64,000 nt of DNA from Gp13-AA77 sp035949375 (GTDB lineage: Bacteria; Acidobacteriota; Terriglobia; UBA7540), in NCBI GenBank assembly GCA_035949375.1, contig DASZIG010000117.1, positions 1 to 64,000 on the forward strand. Direction: 5' to 3'. The notes below the pieces were generated by a model. It did not search any database. It saw nothing but the letters and a program-made list of their open reading frames with translations, and was not told the DNA's origin. Both the position numbers and the translations under genes were made by a program. This document shows, piece after piece, positions 16,537 through 24,843 of this stretch (its first letter is position 1; the number at the start of each line of letters is the position of its first letter).

Positions 16537-16550
16537 CTTTCTTAAGAAGT
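16537..16550. promoter_or_regulatory. Palindromic candidate operator
   Basis: The perfect palindrome TTCTTAAGAA (16539-16548) lies at the inferred transcription start of the receptor gene. The left half CTTTCTTAA is repeated in the ROK gene's own promoter at 15078-15086. Binding by the ROK protein is an inference. Confidence 0.4.
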
Positions 16551-16690
16551 GTTACGAAGTAGCCCTTGAAGCATTCTGCTGTACTGCGCGTCGGGTGCCC
16601 ACGGAAGGTTGCGGAGCCTGCTTTGGAGTGAGCCAACGCGTCCTTCCTTTCTTGTATGGACTGAGTAACAAAGAGAGAGGAGCTCCGGTC

Positions 16691-19600
16691 ATGAGATCAG
16701 CAATCATCAGGCTGAGCGTGGCGCTCGCCTTCCTTTGCGTTTCCGCGGCCGCCTTCGCGCAGGACACCGGGTCGATCACGGGCACGGTTCGCGACAGCAG
16801 CGGCGCCGTCATCCCGGGAGCGCAGGTCACCGTCACCGCTCCGGCCACTGGCGCGATCCACAAGACCACGACCAACAATGCAGGCGACTACCTGGTGGCG
16901 GGCCTCAGTCCCGGCCAGTACGATCTCGCCGTCGCGGCCCAGGGCTTCAAGAAGTACGAGGAGGCGGGGATCACGCTGGTGGTGGCGCAAAAGGCGCGAG
17001 CGGATGCCACGCTCCAGGTGGGCGCCGCCACCACCGAGGTGACGGTCGAAGGCACGAACGTCGCCCAGGTGCAGACACAGACCTCGGAGCTCTCGGGAAC
17101 CGTAACCGGCAAGGAGATCAGCCAACTCGAGCTCAACGGGCGCAATTTCACGCAGTTGATCACACTGGTTCCGGGCGTGAGCAATCAGACCGGCCAGGAC
17201 GAGGGTGTGGTAGGCGTGAACGGGAACGTCTCTTACAGTGTCAACGGCGGCCGGGTGGAGTATAACAACTGGGAGATCGATGGTGGCGACAACATGGACA
17301 ACGGGTCCAACGACACCTTGAACATTTACCCGAGCGTTGACGCCATCTCGGAAGTGGAGGTTCTGACTTCGAACTACGGCGCCCAGTATGGCCGCAATGG
17401 CTCGGGGACGGTGGAGACGGAAATCAAGTCCGGCACGCAGCAGTTTCACGGCGATGCCTACGAGTTTGTGCGCAACGACATCTTCAACGCGCGCAATTTC
17501 TTCGACTCCTCACCGGGCTCTCCCACGCCGGTCAACCGGTCTCCATACAAGAAGAACGACTTTGGCTACACCTTCGGGGGTCCGTTCTACATTCCCGGAC
17601 ACTACAACACGGATAAGACCAAGACGTTTTTCTTCTGGTCCGAGGAGTGGAGGCGCGAGCGCGATCCCAATACCTTCGGTCCCATCCAGGTGCCCTCAGC
17701 TCAAGAGCGAGCGGGAAATTTCTCGGATGTTTGCCCGGGTCCTGACTGCCCCATGAATCCTACGACGGGACAGGCATTTTCCGGCAATGCGGTGAGCGCG
17801 ACGCCCCAGGCGCTGGCCATGATGTCGGCGCTCTTCCCGGCGCCGAACGGCGGCAGCGGCGCCCAATCCACCTATCAGGACAGCTTTTCCACGCCCACAA
17901 CCTGGCGCGAGGAACTCGTCCGCGTCGACCAGAAGATCACGCCGAAGATGCAGATGTTTGTGCACTATATTCATGACTCCTGGTCCACCATCAATCCGAC
18001 CACCCTTTGGGCCGTGAACACGGCCGAGTTTCCAACCGTGCAGACCAATTTCGTCGGACCGACCACGAGCATGGTGGCGCACCTGACGGCCAACGCGTCT
18101 CCCTCGCTGGTGAACGAATTCGTTTTCAGCTATACCGCCGACCACATCTTTCTGAACGCGATCGGCAACGTCCAGCGGCCGTCCAACTTCGGCGTCTCCG
18201 GCCTGTTCAATAACGGGTTTAATGGCTTGCTGCCGGCGGTCTCGATCTGCTGCAACAGCGAATTCGGCGGCGGAATGGGCGAGGATCCCGGGTATTTCCC
18301 CTGGAACAACGCTAATCCTACCTACACATTCCGCGATAACCTCACCAAGATTATGGGGAGCCACAACCTGCAATTCGGAGCATACGCAGTCGCGGCCCAG
18401 AAAAATGAGGAGAACACCGCTGACACGGAGGGTAGTCTCGGGTTCAACTCCCAGGACTCACTGATCACCACGGGGAACGGTTTCGCCGACTTCCTGCTCG
18501 GGCGGGTCTCAACATATAGCCAGACTAACCTGGTGACGAAATACTACAATCGCTATAAGGTGATCGAGCCCTATTTTCAGGACGACTGGCACGCCACCCC
18601 CCACTTAACGTTGAACATGGGCTTCCGGCTCAGCCTTTTCGGGACCTATCGTGAAAAGTACCAGCAGGCTTACAATTTTGAGCCCGGAGCCTACAGCCTT
18701 GCCAATGCACCCGAGATCGACGTGACGGGGAATATCACCGGACAGGCGGGATCGCTGGTCCCCGGAACCTACAATTTAAGCAACCTGGATGGCGTCGTTC
18801 AGTGTGGGGCCAAGGGGGCGCCGGCCGGATGCGAGGTTGGACACCTGTTCAATCCCGCGCCACGCTTGGGGTTCGCCTGGGACCCGAAGGGCGACGGGAA
18901 GATGGCCATCCGGGGCGGGTACGGCATCTTCTTCGAGCACACCAACGGCAATGAAGCCAACACGGAATCGCTGGAAGGTTCGGTTCCTCTTGTGCTCACG
19001 CCCACGCAGTACGACGTCAACGGATACGGCAGCCTGGGCGTAAACGGCGGCACCCCGCTTCTATTTCCGCTGGGCGTCACTGCCATTCCCACCCAGGTGC
19101 AGTGGCCTTACGTCCAACAGTGGCACCTCGACGTGCAGCGCGAAGTTTTGCCGAGCACCGTCGTCACCGTTTCTTATGTAGGCAGCAAGGGGACCCATCT
19201 GACCCTGCAGAACGATCTGAATCAGCTTCACCCGGTCTCGGCTTCGGAGAATCCGTTCCAGCCGGGCCAGGTGATCACCGCGGATGTCTGCAATTCGCTG
19301 GTGGTCAACGGCCAGCCGGTCACCGGCCAGGCCTTGACCAACCTCAACGTCGCCTGCGGGAACGTCATCTCCCCTGATCCCTATCGCCCCTTTATCGGCT
19401 ACACCAGCATCACCGATCTCCAGTTGGAGGCCAATTCGAACTATAACGCCTTGCAGGTATCCGCACGGCGCAATGCCAAGAGTCTCAGCCTCACGCTGGC
19501 CTACACGTACGGCCATTCGATTGACGACTCTTCCGACCGCTATGACGGGAACTTCGTGGATTCCTACGACCTCGAGCGCACGCGGTCCAGCTCCAATTTC

Positions 19601-20200
19601 GACCAGCGCCACATCTTCACCTTCGGCTACGTGTGGGAGCTTCCCTACCACTACGGGGCCGGCTTAACGCGCAAGGCATTCGGAGGCTGGGAGTTTTCAG
19701 GCATCACCACCGCGCAGACGGGAACGCCGTTCAGCATCGCCAACGGCGTCTATGGGGACAGCGCGGGAGTGGGCAATTACGTCGGGACCAGCAGCTACGC
19801 GGATATCATCGGCAACATCAATTCAAAGCCATCACAGGTCAACGTACCTGGCTTCGCAGGGCCGCTGCTCTACAACCCCAGCGCCTTCGCCCAGCCACAA
19901 GGCCTCACCTTCGGCAATGCCGGGCGGAACATCCTCTATAGTCCTGGCCGGCTCAACTTCGACACCGGACTCTTCAAGCACTTCGTGGTGCGGGAGAAGA
20001 CCTCGCTCGAGTTCCGCGTGGAAGCCTTCAACGTGTTTAATCACACGCAATGGAGCAGCGTCAACAGCGGCTTCAGTTGCGTTGGAGGAACCAACAACTC
20101 GCCTGGCGATCCGAGCTGCTTCGGCACTACGAATTTCCTTCAACCGGGCTCCGCGCACAACCCGCGCATTCTGCAATTGGGAATGAAGCTGATTTTCTAG
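16691..20200 (+). CDS. TonB-dependent receptor, Oar-like, with carboxypeptidase-regulatory domain
   Basis: Outer-membrane protein of 1169 residues. The signal peptide (1-23, ending AAAFA) is followed by a CNA-B/carboxypeptidase-regulatory-like beta-sandwich (about 27-105, GSITGTVRDSSGAVIPGAQV). A plug domain follows (about 130-240, LNGRNFTQLITLVPGVSN), then a long beta-barrel ending in the terminal aromatic residue of an outer-membrane protein (KLIF). The architecture is that of the expanded Oar/SusC-like receptors of Acidobacteriota. The ligand is probably an oligosaccharide or other large nutrient, given the ROK regulator. GAGAGGAG upstream and the signal peptide fix the ATG at 16691, although the frame is open further upstream. 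Confidence 0.92.
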   Translation: MRSAIIRLSVALAFLCVSAAAFAQDTGSITGTVRDSSGAVIPGAQVTVTAPATGAIHKTTTNNAGDYLVAGLSPGQYDLAVAAQGFKKYEEAGITLVVAQKARADATLQVGAATTEVTVEGTNVAQVQTQTSELSGTVTGKEISQLELNGRNFTQLITLVPGVSNQTGQDEGVVGVNGNVSYSVNGGRVEYNNWEIDGGDNMDNGSNDTLNIYPSVDAISEVEVLTSNYGAQYGRNGSGTVETEIKSGTQQFHGDAYEFVRNDIFNARNFFDSSPGSPTPVNRSPYKKNDFGYTFGGPFYIPGHYNTDKTKTFFFWSEEWRRERDPNTFGPIQVPSAQERAGNFSDVCPGPDCPMNPTTGQAFSGNAVSATPQALAMMSALFPAPNGGSGAQSTYQDSFSTPTTWREELVRVDQKITPKMQMFVHYIHDSWSTINPTTLWAVNTAEFPTVQTNFVGPTTSMVAHLTANASPSLVNEFVFSYTADHIFLNAIGNVQRPSNFGVSGLFNNGFNGLLPAVSICCNSEFGGGMGEDPGYFPWNNANPTYTFRDNLTKIMGSHNLQFGAYAVAAQKNEENTADTEGSLGFNSQDSLITTGNGFADFLLGRVSTYSQTNLVTKYYNRYKVIEPYFQDDWHATPHLTLNMGFRLSLFGTYREKYQQAYNFEPGAYSLANAPEIDVTGNITGQAGSLVPGTYNLSNLDGVVQCGAKGAPAGCEVGHLFNPAPRLGFAWDPKGDGKMAIRGGYGIFFEHTNGNEANTESLEGSVPLVLTPTQYDVNGYGSLGVNGGTPLLFPLGVTAIPTQVQWPYVQQWHLDVQREVLPSTVVTVSYVGSKGTHLTLQNDLNQLHPVSASENPFQPGQVITADVCNSLVVNGQPVTGQALTNLNVACGNVISPDPYRPFIGYTSITDLQLEANSNYNALQVSARRNAKSLSLTLAYTYGHSIDDSSDRYDGNFVDSYDLERTRSSSNFDQRHIFTFGYVWELPYHYGAGLTRKAFGGWEFSGITTAQTGTPFSIANGVYGDSAGVGNYVGTSSYADIIGNINSKPSQVNVPGFAGPLLYNPSAFAQPQGLTFGNAGRNILYSPGRLNFDTGLFKHFVVREKTSLEFRVEAFNVFNHTQWSSVNSGFSCVGGTNNSPGDPSCFGTTNFLQPGSAHNPRILQLGMKLIF

Positions 20201-20217
20201 GTTTACAGTGTGGTTTC

Positions 20218-20241
20218 GGGGGGGCCGACCCGGCCGCCCCC
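20218..20241. terminator. GC-rich hairpin between convergent genes
   Basis: Seven G's plus CCG (20218-20227) pair with CGGCC-G-CCCCC (20231-20241), giving 10 bp with one bulge and a 3-nt loop. It lies between the receptor gene and the leftward gene ending at 20262. No T-run follows on either strand, so termination is only plausible. Confidence 0.4.
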
Positions 20242-20261
20242 AGGAACAGGTCAGATTCCAC

Positions 20262-20906
20262 TCAGTTCGGCTCGCCGCTCCCCTTGCCGACCCGCACCAA
20301 CTCGATGCGCGTCGCGCCATCGTTCTCTTTGAGAGTTACGATTCGCAAGTCATCTTTAAGCTTCATCTTGAAAACGGTTTTGCCATCGTCGTCCACGCCA
20401 ACGAAGTTTCCATTCGTGCCGCTGTGGAAGTCGGTATTCGAGTCGATGTGATCCGTTCGCGTGAAGGGGCCGCTAGTGGCCGTAAGGCGGTCCTCATAGA
20501 AGTCGCGAACCTTCGCGAAGGGGTCCGGGGTGTCGAACTTTCCCGCCACGATGCGGAGTCCGGTTGAGCCGGGAAAACCCAGAGTGACGGATGCGGAGTC
20601 CTCGTCTTTCGCCTGACGGGAGCCGGGATAAATGGGCAACTGCAGGGAGGATTCCGTCACGCCGCCATTCTTGTTGGCCTCAATGCTTCCAAAGGGTGTC
20701 TTGATGCTGACCTGTTTCCGGCTATCACCCTCGTTACTGACGTGAATCTGCAGGCTATGCGTCAGGAAGCGGATACCGCCCCACACGGCGATGCCTGAAA
20801 GCAGCACGATCATGCCCACGATCAGCAAAACGATCCCGAGCGTGTTGGACCGCGGCGGAGGCGCCAGCGCTTGGGAAGGCTGCGAAGGTTGAGGAGGTGT
20901 GGCCAT
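20262..20906 (-). CDS. Membrane-anchored protein of unknown function, paralogue of the next gene
   Basis: Protein of 214 residues with a Pro/Gln-rich N-terminus, one transmembrane helix (about 23-50) and a soluble domain. I do not recognise the family. The core LPIYPGSRQ ... GKFDTPDPFAKVRDFYEDRL matches LPLYPGATY ... AKFETPDDITRVREFYRKKL in the adjacent upstream gene, so the two are tandem paralogues. The two copies differ in how they are anchored: a helix here, a signal peptide there. GGAGG six bases before the ATG fixes the start. They are 22 bp apart and probably co-transcribed. Confidence 0.75.
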   Translation of the reverse strand: MATPPQPSQPSQALAPPPRSNTLGIVLLIVGMIVLLSGIAVWGGIRFLTHSLQIHVSNEGDSRKQVSIKTPFGSIEANKNGGVTESSLQLPIYPGSRQAKDEDSASVTLGFPGSTGLRIVAGKFDTPDPFAKVRDFYEDRLTATSGPFTRTDHIDSNTDFHSGTNGNFVGVDDDGKTVFKMKLKDDLRIVTLKENDGATRIELVRVGKGSGEPN

Positions 20907-20928
20907 ACGAGTCCTCCCGGTTGATGGC

Positions 20929-21459
20929 TTACTTCACCGAAGTGTCCGAAACATCGAAGCCCTCGAGGCGCACCAGGTCGATTTCCGTCGTGCCGCCGGA
21001 GGCTTTGAGCTGCACGAACTTGCCATGCTGGCTGTCGGCCTTCATCTCGAACGCCAGGCTGCCGTCCTTCGAGTCCTCGGTGAACTTGGTCACCTTACTG
21101 CCCAGCTTTTTCCTGTAGAATTCGCGCACCCGAGTGATGTCGTCCGGCGTCTCGAACTTCGCCACCAGGAACTTCACATCGGGCTTGCCCGCGCGCGTCA
21201 GGCTGAACAGCAGATTTCCCTGGCTCTTGTCGCGATCGCTTACGTACGTCGCGCCAGGGTAGAGCGGCAGCCCGATCTGTCTCGCTTTGACGCTTCCCGA
21301 AACCTCGATCCCGGTGGACGGCGTCTTTACCGAGATTTCATCCTTACCCTGATCCTGGCCGGGCCTTCCGTACGCGCGCCGGGCCGTGGCGCTTAGGCCG
21401 AGCACCATCGTGGCCGCGGCAAGGCAGTACAACGTGAGAAAACGTGAACTTCTTCGCAT
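20929..21459 (-). CDS. Secreted protein of unknown function, paralogue of the neighbouring gene
   Basis: Protein of 176 residues with a signal peptide (MRRSSRFLTLYCLAAATMVLG...) and the same core as the downstream neighbour: a YPG turn, a KFxTPD segment and a VRxFYxxxL helix. No catalytic motif is obvious. The ATG at 21459 has GGAGG six bases upstream and puts the signal sequence at the N-terminus; an in-frame start at 21483 does not. The pair is probably periplasmic or surface-exposed. Confidence 0.75.
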   Translation of the reverse strand: MRRSSRFLTLYCLAAATMVLGLSATARRAYGRPGQDQGKDEISVKTPSTGIEVSGSVKARQIGLPLYPGATYVSDRDKSQGNLLFSLTRAGKPDVKFLVAKFETPDDITRVREFYRKKLGSKVTKFTEDSKDGSLAFEMKADSQHGKFVQLKASGGTTEIDLVRLEGFDVSDTSVK

Positions 21460-21541
21460 TGAATCCTCCGAGTTTCCCCTCACCTCTTCTTACGCTGATC
21501 AAGGCTTTGGGGTTCCCGGACTTTTCACGGCTCAACGCCCA

Positions 21542-22519
21542 TTAGAACAGTCTCACTTTGTAGTCGGGCCGCTTCGAGAGGTGGATGGCGTCGATAAATC
21601 GCAGCGAGCGCGTGTGGCACGTCATGACCAGCGAGTTCACGCGCACGCCTTCACCGAAGAACCGGACGCCTTTCAGCAGGCTCCCCTCGGTCACGCCGGA
21701 GGCTGCAAAGATGATCTCCTTGCCGGGCGCCAGTTCCTCCGTGCGGAAGATCTTCCTGGGATCCCGGATGCCCATGGACCGGATGCGCTCCGCCTGGGCC
21801 TCATCCTTGGGGACGAGACGCCCCAGGATTTCGCCGTTGACGCAGCGCAGGGCCGCTGCTGTGATCACGCCTTCGGGCGCGCCGCCCGTACCCATCACCA
21901 CGTGAACGCCGGTGCCGCCTACGGCCGCCGTGATGCCGGCGGAGAGGTCGCCGTCCGGAATCAGGCGGATGCGCGCGCCGGTGGCGCGAATGTCCGCAAT
22001 CAGCTTTTCGTGCCGCGGCCGGTCGAGCACCACGACCACCAGGTCTTCCACATCGCGCTCCAGACGCTTGGCAATCGCCCGCAGGTTGTCTTTGGCCGGC
22101 GCGTCGAGGTCCACAGCACCCTTGGCGGCCGGCTCCACTACGATTTTTTCCATGTAGACATCCGGAGCGTGCAGCAGTCCGCCCCTCTCCGAGGCCGCCA
22201 GCACGGCGATGGCGCCCGCCACGCCCATGGCGCAAAGGTTCGTGCCCTCGAGCGGATCAACGGCGATGTCGACTTCCGGGAGATCGGCACGCTCGGTGGG
22301 GCCAACCTTCTCTCCGATATAAAGCATCGGCGCTTCGTCGCGCTCACCCTCGCCGATCACGATCGTGCCAGAGATGGGCACGGTTTGGAGCACCTTGCGC
22401 ATGGCCTCTACGGCCACCTGGTCGGCAAAATGGCGGTCTCCACGGCCCATCGTGCGTGCGGCCGCGATGGCCGCCTGCTCCACCACCCGAACGAACTCGA
22501 GCGACAGTTCCGATTCCAC
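21542..22519 (-). CDS. glpX: Fructose-1,6-bisphosphatase, class II (GlpX type)
   Basis: Hydrolyses fructose-1,6-bisphosphate to fructose-6-phosphate in gluconeogenesis; metal-dependent and cytoplasmic. The 325-residue product shows IGEGERDEAPML, the inositol-phosphatase-like metal motif VDPLEGTN, and the class II signature GTGGAPEGVITAAA. GTG at 22519 was taken as the start because AGGAG lies five bases upstream and the protein then begins VESELSLEFVRVVEQAA, as in homologues. The longer frame to 22594 adds an unconserved basic tail. In some lineages these enzymes also act on sedoheptulose-1,7-bisphosphate, which cannot be judged here. Confidence 0.93.
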   Translation of the reverse strand: MESELSLEFVRVVEQAAIAAARTMGRGDRHFADQVAVEAMRKVLQTVPISGTIVIGEGERDEAPMLYIGEKVGPTERADLPEVDIAVDPLEGTNLCAMGVAGAIAVLAASERGGLLHAPDVYMEKIVVEPAAKGAVDLDAPAKDNLRAIAKRLERDVEDLVVVVLDRPRHEKLIADIRATGARIRLIPDGDLSAGITAAVGGTGVHVVMGTGGAPEGVITAAALRCVNGEILGRLVPKDEAQAERIRSMGIRDPRKIFRTEELAPGKEIIFAASGVTEGSLLKGVRFFGEGVRVNSLVMTCHTRSLRFIDAIHLSKRPDYKVRLF

Positions 22520-22592
22520 AGATCTCCTAATCGCGTGCGTGTGTGGCTTGCTGTGAGACCGCGCAGCCCATCGACCGGAACCCGCACCATTC

Positions 22593-22639
22593 AATCAGTT
22601 CGCGCGGGCAATTCGCGCCGGCAATCAATTCGCGCCGGC
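22593..22639. repeat. Short tandem repeat between pspC-like gene and glpX
   Basis: Three imperfect copies of AAT(CA)TTCGCGC(C/G)GGC occur at 22593-22609, 22610-22622 and 22623-22639, with a period of 13-17 bp. They lie just upstream of the glpX start and downstream of the leftward PspC gene. Confidence 0.45.
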
Positions 22640-22645
22640 GCTCCT

Positions 22646-22981
22646 TCAAGCATGCAGGGGGCCACCACGAGCCGTTTCGGCGCTCTCAGCGGGCGCCGGT
22701 AACCAGAGCGGCTCCTCGGGGAGGACGATCCAGGCGATCAAGTAGCCGAGGATTCCCCCTCCGGCAAATAGAACTGTCGCCACCCAGATCAGCCGGACCA
22801 GCGTCGGGTCGATGTCCAGGTAGGCGGCGATGCCCGCGCAGACGCCCGCAACCTTGCGGTCCGTCCGCGAACGGTAGAGCTTCCTCACCGGGCGCGCCGG
22901 GGGCGGCAATAAGGCCGCTCCGCAGTGGCTGCAGTAATTCGCCCCACCCGCTACCTCTCTTCCACATTGGGGACAGAACAT
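22646..22981 (-). CDS. Zinc-ribbon PspC-domain membrane protein
   Basis: Protein of 111 residues. An N-terminal zinc ribbon (CPQC at residues 3-6, CSHC near 17-20) leads to a PspC domain: LYRSRTDRKVAGVCAGIAAYL followed by a hydrophobic helix (LVRLIWVATVLFAGGGILGYLIAWIVLPEE). PspC proteins are linked to envelope stress in enterobacteria, but short PspC-only proteins of unknown role are widespread. GGAGG upstream of the ATG at 22981 fixes the start; a longer frame adds an unrelated tail. No other psp genes are nearby. Confidence 0.85.
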   Translation of the reverse strand: MFCPQCGREVAGGANYCSHCGAALLPPPARPVRKLYRSRTDRKVAGVCAGIAAYLDIDPTLVRLIWVATVLFAGGGILGYLIAWIVLPEEPLWLPAPAESAETARGGPLHA

Positions 22982-23223
22982 ATTCACCTCCGCGACATCC
23001 GCAAGGCCCCAAGTGCCGGCAGGCAGGCGCAAAGGCGCGATGGCCAGCCCGCAGGCATGGTACCAAAATTCGGCCCTCTCATCCATGAATACGGATGAGG
23101 GCCCATAAAGTTCCCGGAGGCGCCGGCTAATTCCGCTCGGCTAGGGGGCGCTTTTGGGGTAAGATTCAAGCCAAAGGCAAGTTGCTGTTGGACCTGGAGC
23201 CGGATTGGGGGAGGTTCTAACGG

Positions 23224-24237
23224 ATGAGATTGGAGGTGCGCAAACCCTTTCAGGTCTTTCAAAGGCCGCTGAGGGTGTTTGCGCGTGGCGCGTCGCTCCG
23301 ACGCCGGGTTGTTTACAGCCTGGCGATCGTGCGTCTCATCCTGTTCCCGGTGATCGTGCTGGCGATCTACTACCTGTTCGCCATGGCGGGCATTGTGGAC
23401 CGGATCGTGAGCGTGGACGCACCCGCCGCCAACATGGCGGAGCGCGCATCGGTCGAGATGCTGACCGCGCGCCGGGCCGAGCGCAATTACCTGCTGCTGC
23501 ACGATCCGCAGGATCTCGTCACGAACCGCAATTCGCTCGCTCACCTGCGCGACCTCACGCGGCAGATTGGCGATTTGCAGCCCGCTGAAAAGCCCGCCAC
23601 CCAGGCCATGCTCGAGCAACTGGACCTCTACCAAAGCCGGCTCGACGCAGCCGTCTCGCACCTCGGCGAACCGCGCCAGGCGCCGCTGCAGCAGGTGCAG
23701 AAGGTGGTCAGCGACTACGAGAAGGACATCAACGAGCTGCTGCGCCGCGCCCGGCACGAGAACCAGGGGCAATTGATTGACGACCTGCGCAGCCGGGTCG
23801 GTTCTTTCGACACGCAGATCAGCGAAACCCTGGAAGCGACCGACCCCGCCCTGCGCCAGACCACGGCCGGCCTTCAGGATGCCAGCGACCGCTTCCAGCA
23901 GTTTTCGGCCGCCGTGGAAGGTCGGAGCTGGAATCGCGTCGAGAACGACCACCACGAGGCCCGCAGCCTGAAGCGGCGCGCCGAATGGGTGGTCTGCATC
24001 GTTTCCGCGCTGGTCTTCCTGCTCAGCGTCTGGGTCAGCTTCGTGCTGCCGCGTGAGGTCGTGAGCCCGCTGGTGGACCTCAAAAACGCCGTCGACCATG
24101 CCGCCGCCGGCAACTACGAAATCGAGTTTGACGTGCAAGGCGAGGGCGAAGTGGTGCAACTGGCCAACAGCGTCCGCCGCCTTCTCGCGCATGTCCGTGA
24201 GAAGGATCTGAACGGCAAGCTCGCCGCGCGCAACTGA
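23224..24237 (+). CDS. Orphan membrane sensor with HAMP domain, no output domain
   Basis: Protein of 337 residues: a basic N-terminus, transmembrane helix 1 (about 31-55), a roughly 200-residue helical extracytoplasmic region, transmembrane helix 2 (about 260-280), and a HAMP domain (about 283-335) that ends the protein. The extracytoplasmic part resembles CHASE3 or methyl-accepting four-helix sensors, with coiled-coil heptads. No kinase, cyclase or methyl-accepting domain follows. The ferritin gene begins 26 bp after its stop on the same strand, so co-expression is likely. It is complete by its own stop codon, so this is not a truncation at the window edge. Confidence 0.8.
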   Translation: MRLEVRKPFQVFQRPLRVFARGASLRRRVVYSLAIVRLILFPVIVLAIYYLFAMAGIVDRIVSVDAPAANMAERASVEMLTARRAERNYLLLHDPQDLVTNRNSLAHLRDLTRQIGDLQPAEKPATQAMLEQLDLYQSRLDAAVSHLGEPRQAPLQQVQKVVSDYEKDINELLRRARHENQGQLIDDLRSRVGSFDTQISETLEATDPALRQTTAGLQDASDRFQQFSAAVEGRSWNRVENDHHEARSLKRRAEWVVCIVSALVFLLSVWVSFVLPREVVSPLVDLKNAVDHAAAGNYEIEFDVQGEGEVVQLANSVRRLLAHVREKDLNGKLAARN

Positions 24238-24263
24238 AAATCCGGAAGGGGAAAGAGCCGCCT

Positions 24264-24743
24264 ATGAAGGGAAAACCGGTAGTGCTGGAGTTGCTCGGCC
24301 AGATGCTGAGGGAGGAATTGGGCGCCATCAGCCAGTACTTTCTGCACGCCGAGATGTGCGAGAACTGGGGCTACGAGCGCCTGAGCGACCTGATCAAGAA
24401 GCAGTCCATCGGCGAAATGAAGCACGCCGAGATTCTGATCGAGCGCATCCTGTTCCTCGAAGGCCTGCCCAACATGGGCGACCTGCCGAAGCTCAATATC
24501 GGCAAGAACGTGAAAGAGCAGCTCCAGAATGATCTGGCGGTCGAAGTCAGCGCCGTGGCCGAGTACAACCACGCTGTCGCCGCCTGCCAGAAAGCCGGCG
24601 ACAACGCGACCGCGGACCTGCTGAAAGAACTTCTCAAAGACGAGGAAGAGCACGTGGACTTTCTCGAGACCCAACTGGGTCTCATCAAAGACCTTGGTCT
24701 CGAGAACTACCTCATCGAGCAAATGGGCGAGGAGAAGGAGTAG
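24264..24743 (+). CDS. bfr: Bacterioferritin
   Basis: Iron-storage 24-mer subunit of 159 residues. Ferroxidase ligands fit the family pattern: Glu18 (REELGAISQYFLH), Glu51 and His54 (IGEMKHAE), Glu94, Glu127 and His130 (DEEEH). Met52 in the same motif is the haem ligand that distinguishes bacterioferritin from non-haem ferritin. The segment HAEMCENWGYERL is characteristic. It forms a two-gene unit with the HAMP sensor upstream. No bacterioferritin-associated ferredoxin gene is visible. Confidence 0.93.
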   Translation: MKGKPVVLELLGQMLREELGAISQYFLHAEMCENWGYERLSDLIKKQSIGEMKHAEILIERILFLEGLPNMGDLPKLNIGKNVKEQLQNDLAVEVSAVAEYNHAVAACQKAGDNATADLLKELLKDEEEHVDFLETQLGLIKDLGLENYLIEQMGEEKE

Positions 24744-24745
24744 GA

Positions 24746-24761
24746 GCGGTTCATGAACCGC
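24746..24761. repeat. Perfect 16-bp palindrome after bfr
   Basis: GCGGTTCA/TGAACCGC begins three bases after the bfr stop codon and lies between converging genes. No T-run follows. It may act as a 3' hairpin or be one unit of the GC-rich palindrome family of this genome. Confidence 0.5.
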
Positions 24762-24843
24762 CCTCCGTCGCGGGCCCGCCGCTCGGGTTGGACAACTCAT
24801 GAATCGCTCTACATCGATCCTTCCGACCGGCCAGTTCCCGGAC

